Positions 59,909 through 64,000 of a stretch of 64,000 nt of DNA are shown piece by piece. Position numbers and translations under genes: made by a program. The stretch is from NCBI RefSeq assembly GCF_022965805.1, contig NC_133104.1:25664069-25728068 (forward strand), read 5' to 3'. Under the pieces are notes generated by a model. It saw nothing but the letters and a program-made list of their open reading frames with translations, was not told where the DNA came from and did no database searches. Source of the DNA: Primulina eburnea. Taxonomy: Eukaryota > Streptophyta > Magnoliopsida > Lamiales > Gesneriaceae. The stretch's first letter is position 1, and each line of letters opens with the position of its first letter.

Positions 59909-60254
59909 TGTAATGCCCGAGATTTTAATTAGATTAATATGAGATTATGAATTATGACTTAATGTGGTTATAGCCGGGCCAGTCCGAGATTTAATTGGAC
60001 CAAGAAATAGGAAGAGCCAAGATGTGGGCCGAAAGTGTCTCGCCCGGGCGGAAGTTTTTGTCCGCTCGAGCGAGACGGAATTATGCAAGAGGGCCGAAAG
60101 TGTTTCGCCCGGGCGGAAGTTTTTGTCCGCCCGAGCGAGAGTGAATCGCGCAGAAGGGCCGAGAGTTGCTCGCCCGGGCGGAAATTTATGTCCGCCCGAG
60201 CGAGAGACGTGTTTTGAAAAGGAAGAGGCAACGTTTTGAAATCATGCAACGTAT

Positions 60255-60291
<37 letters not shown>

Positions 60292-61624
60292 AACGAAATT
60301 CCTTCAGAAAGAAAAGGGAAATCGAAGACTTCGGGGGAAAATAGCTTTTGATTTCAGAATTTGATTTACGATCAATCCGTCTGTTAGATTTTAAATCCGA
60401 CTTCGGTACCGAGTTCCTATCAACGTAGGCTACAACTGGACGTAAGTTTTACTACGTTTTAACATGTTTTGAAATTATGATGTTGTTAGAATTGAATACA
60501 CGTCATATATATTGTTCTTGACATGTTAGACAGCGTAGAATCGAAGTCAGATTAAGATACGGACTGAATATGGAGTTGGTATGATTTTCAGAAGAAATTG
60601 ACTAGAATTGATATCAGATTTGTGCGGTGGTTGATTGTAAATGATTGGAATTGATGTAGACTGATATAGTATTATCAGTATCGCAAGATTGTGCTGTTGT
60701 ACCGCCAGAATTTGATAAAACAGAAATGTTGTGATTTGATTTGAATATTGATACAGAATATTGATATTGTCATTGCCAGATTGAACAGTGACAGACGTTG
60801 AATCAAGACTTTGATTGTATTAGAACGACAGCAAGAAAGGTATAAATTAATGTTGAGTTGGGATTGCACAACTCAAGTGAGGTTTGACTTGAGTTTCCCT
60901 AAATCACATACTTTATTTTATTGCATTGATATTTGCAGATTATCAGATTGATATGTTAATGTATTGACTTAGAACAGAGTCAGAGTCCGAGTCTAGGGCA
61001 GACAGCCTAGCTAGGGCAGAACTGCCGAGTCTTTCTCAGACCCGATAAGACTCTAGACTTACGGTGTATCGAAGAGCTTCAGATGTAGATCGACGTCTAT
61101 CTCAGACACATTCGATACAGCATACCAAAGTCTAAATTAGATTGGGATCCCTAGATTTGAGATAAGATAAGATTAGATCACGAGTCATTGATTCATGTAG
61201 TCAGATTAGATACATGCTTCGATGTTTGTTTATGCTTTTATATATGTTTTATATTATTGCATTTAATACATTGTTTATACTGGGATATTTATATCTCACC
61301 GGAGTTATCCGGCTGTTGTCTTGTTTGTATGTGTGCATGACAACAGGTGGGATAGGTACAGGGTCACAGAGATGAAGACAGACTGAGATTAGAGTGGTGA
61401 TACCGGACTTGGACTAGAGCTAGGGTTTAAACACTTGATTGTAGTTGTTGAACCTGAGCATGTATGATTGTATATTTTATCAGAGTGATACTTTTATACT
61501 GATATGTATAGTAGCTTGATTCCATTACCTTCCGCATTTTAAAAAAAAAATTTAGACCCTGTTTATTATAATTGATTTAGTCCCAATGACGATTAAGAAC
61601 ATGATTAGCGTCCGGGTCCCCACA
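59909..61624 (+). repeat. 3' LTR of element F
   Basis: 1716 bases, TGTAATGCCCGAGATTTT to GGGTCCCCACA. Three hairpin pairs occur at 60037-60207 and a TA tract at 60257-60289, roughly twice as long as in the 5' copy. It is followed by ACAGG and then the E integrase gene. Confidence 0.93.
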
Positions 61625-62523
61625 ACAGGTATCGAATATGGCGCGGTATGAGCCTCTGTCAAGACGTCTCGCCGAATATCATCACCAGCGGGGACACAAA
61701 TACGGCCTCTGAAAGTCACCAAACCATCTCCATTCACTCCAAACTCTGAGTTACCTCTCTCCTCTGCTCTAGCTCTCATCTCTGTCAACTGAACATCAAT
61801 GGCCTGCCCTCCACGGATCCTGTCCGTCAAAGTAGCCCGAATAACCAACGCTGAAAAACGAGCAATGGTTCCAGGGACTACCAAAGAAATCTCCTCTCGC
61901 TGCAAGTCCAACAACAACGGCTTCTGAATCATCGAACTCAAGGAAGAACTCGATTTACGGCTCAAAGCGTCTGCTACAACATTCGCTTTCCCTGGGTCGT
62001 AACTGATATTCACATCATAGTCTTTGACAAGCTCTAACCACCTCCTCTGCCGCATGTTGAGCTCCTTCTGAGAGAACAAATACTTCAAACTCTTGTGGTC
62101 TGTGAAAATTTCACACTTTTCGCCATACAAATAATGTCTCCAAATCTTCAAAGCGAAAACCACAGCTGCTAGCTCCAAATCATGCGTCGGATAATTCTTC
62201 TCATAGTCTTTCAACTGGCGAGAAGCATAGGCTATGACCTTACCACGCTGCATCAACACTGCACCAAGACCCTTCTTCGATGCATCGGTCTACACAACAA
62301 AATCCTCTGAACCACTAGGCAATGAAAGAACAGGAGCTGTCGTCAACTTCTCCTTCAACTCTTGGAATGCACTCTGGCAATCATTGGACCACTCGAACTT
62401 CACAGTCTTCCTCGTCAGATTGGTTAATGGCAGGGCAATCTTAGAAAAATCTGAGATGAAACGACGATAATAACCTGCCAACCCAAGAAAACTGCGTACC
62501 TCTGGTACAGTAGTAGGAATAGG
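61625..62523 (-). pseudogene. RNase H and integrase N-terminus of E
   Basis: After the TGA at 62524 the frame resumes with G-Y-Y-R-R-F-I-S-D-F and reads to F-V-V, where a TAG at 62290-62292 replaces a Tyr codon at the start of the RNase H Y-T-D-A-S motif. RNase H then continues with R-Q-L-K, D-L-E-L-A-A and F-T-D-H-K-S-L-K-Y. The integrase zinc region starts with [11 protein letters not shown] and is cut by element F directly before the second His, which lies at 41639. Confidence 0.9.
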
Positions 62524-63966
62524 TCACTTCTGAATCGCCTCTATCTTTGCTGGATCAACAACTATACCATCCTTCGATACAACATGGCCTAGAAAAGAAA
62601 TCTGCTCCAACCAGAACTCACACTTCTTCAACTTGGAATATAGCCTCTTCTCTCTCAACAATTGAAGAACCACTCTAAGATGCTCTGCATGAAGCTCTCT
62701 GGTCTTGGAATAGATCAAGATGTCGTCGATGAAAACAATGACGAAGCTATCCAAAAACGGCTTGAACACACGGTTCATCAGATCCATGAAAACCGAAGGA
62801 TCATTGGTCAGACCAAAAGACATTACAAGAAACTCATAATGACCGTACCTGGTACGGAACGCCGTCTTAGGGATATCAGACTCCCTAACCTTCAACTGAT
62901 AGTAGCTAGATCGAAGATCAATATTCGAAAATACAGTAGCACCTTGCAGCTGATCAAACAAATCATCTATCCGTGGCAACGGATACTGATTCTTGATAGT
63001 CACTTTGTTGATCTCTCTGTAGTCAATACACAGCCGCAACGACCCATCTTTGTTCTTGACAAAAAGAACCAGAGCTCCCCAAGGCGAAGAACTCGGTCGA
63101 ATAAAACCCTTGTCTAAAAGATCCTGCAACTGCGTCTTCAACTCCTTCATCTCGGTAGGAGCCATCCTATACGGAGCCTTAGAAATAGGAACCGTACCTG
63201 GAGCTAGATCAATCACAAACTCAACATCCCTGTCTGACGGCAAACCCGGCACATCATCCTCAAACACATCAGCAAACTCCCTCACAACATCGATATCATC
63301 TATATTCAACTTAATCATTCTATCCACATCCACAATCGAAGCCAGAAATACATCACAACCTCTACACAGCAACTTCTCAGCCTCAAGACAAGAAATAAAA
63401 GGAAGGACCAGCGAAGTACCTGCACTGGCGAGCATACCTTCTCTATTGCCATCATCTGCAAATGACACCGTCTTAGCAACGCAATCAATCATTGCACGAT
63501 AAGTTGATAGCCAATCCATGCCAAGAATATCATCAAATGCAACCATAGGGATAACAATCAAATCAGCAAAGACCACTCGCTCATCAATACAAATAGAGCA
63601 CGCATACACAATCGACGTCGGGCACAACACATCCCCCAAAGGCAAAACGACATTAAACTGGAGGGGAAGAACAGAAGGAACTATATCCAACGATCTCAAA
63701 AACAATTCAGACATAAAAGAATGAGTAGCACCAGTATCAATCAAAGTCGTAGCTACTCTGCCTGAAATTAAAATAGTGCTAGAGATCACAGAAGAATTAT
63801 GGTTTATACCTTCCTTGGTCATCGTAAAGATAAGACCCTGCACTTTATCCTTGCTCGCTCCCCTTGGACAATCTTTAGCAATATGGCCTGCAGTGCCACA
63901 ACGATAACAAATATGAGTGCCAAATCTGCACTCTCCTCGATGATGTCTGCTGCATTTAGGACACAA
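62524..63966 (-). pseudogene. Zinc knuckle, protease and reverse transcriptase of E
   Basis: The 480-codon frame starts within the end of gag; DNA to its right (63967-64000) reads on in Pro-rich gag. A zinc knuckle [14 protein letters not shown] (20-33) follows a second Cys/His cluster (2-13). The protease has D-T-G-A at 77-80 and I-L-G-M-D-W-L near 147-153. Reverse transcriptase has F-I-D-D at 412-415. Its usual M-P-F-G-L-T-N-A-P motif reads M-S-F-G-L-T-N-D-P here, two changes in a well-kept block. A TGA at 62524-62526 replaces a Trp codon. Confidence 0.9.
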
Positions 63967-64000
63967 CGGCTTCTCAGGATCAACTGGAACTGGCGGTGGT

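Larger units (their letters stand above)
41640..61624 (+). mobile_element. Chromovirus F, full length, nearly intact
   Basis: It has a 5' LTR (41640-42729 and 54464-55071, split by G), primer site, gag, pol and a 3' LTR (59909-61624). Only two single-base deletions and one stop break the coding region. It inserted in the integrase gene of E exactly between bases 41639 and 61630 of the E sequence. There is no target duplication; instead the five bases ACAGG follow the 3' LTR. By eye the LTRs differ at about 20 positions. Confidence 0.92.
38766..64000 (-). mobile_element. Chromovirus E, interrupted by F, runs off the right edge
   Basis: On the minus strand, the visible order is zinc knuckle, protease, reverse transcriptase (63966-62524), RNase H and integrase start (62523-61625), element F, then the rest of integrase and the chromodomain (41639-40410) and the 3' LTR (40369-38766). 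The 5' LTR is beyond 64000. Its pol is clearly a different lineage from that of A, B, C, D and F. It sits in gag of H; flank CAAAC (38761-38765) is a possible target duplication. Confidence 0.87.

Overview
This window is repeat-rich plant DNA made almost entirely of nested LTR retrotransposons of the Ty3/gypsy (Metaviridae) superfamily. I find no host gene, rRNA or tRNA gene. Evidence for a plant: chromovirus-type pol genes with a C-terminal chromodomain and tRNA-iMet primer sites, and Athila-type elements with tRNA-Asp-type primer sites and an extra ORF after pol. The gag and pol wording resembles asterid (possibly Lamiales) elements; that is an impression from memory, not a search.

Left block (1-7360): the 5' half of chromovirus A (minus; 5' LTR 1742-3655) abuts an integrase tail of another element. 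A 3.3 kb minus-strand LTR (J, 3938-7230) with a primer site follows, then a short spacer.

Middle block (7361-32230): one solo LTR (S, minus, target duplication AATAT) is cut into three pieces by two later insertions. The first is chromovirus B (8206-17874, duplication TATTA), whose internal region contains an inverted piece of a different subfamily. The second is a short Athila-like element, I (18117-31370), which lacks pol and itself holds chromovirus C (20861-28966, duplication TTATG). An LTR-like remnant K (32236-33556) and an AT-rich spacer follow.

Right block (33820-64000): a five-level nest. D (plus chromovirus) is cut by H (plus, Athila/Tat-like). H is cut by E (minus chromovirus). 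E is cut by F (plus chromovirus, 41640-61624). F is cut in its 5' LTR by G (minus Athila, 42730-54458, duplication CTAGG). G is the youngest and nearly intact: gag, a 1438-codon pol with all catalytic residues, and a third ORF. By eye its LTRs differ at about 9 sites and those of F at about 20, which fits the nesting order.

How the parts relate: G has the machinery that could move I, because both share primer site, LTR ends, polypurine tracts and 3' untranslated region. The most striking signal is regulatory. Nearly every LTR family here carries a compact cluster of short CpG-rich inverted or palindromic repeats, placed before a TA-rich stretch where one is visible. The motif differs between families, several share a GACCGC/GCGGTC core, and closely related LTR backbones carry different versions. 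In G the same hairpin is also repeated six times inside the element, just before its third ORF.
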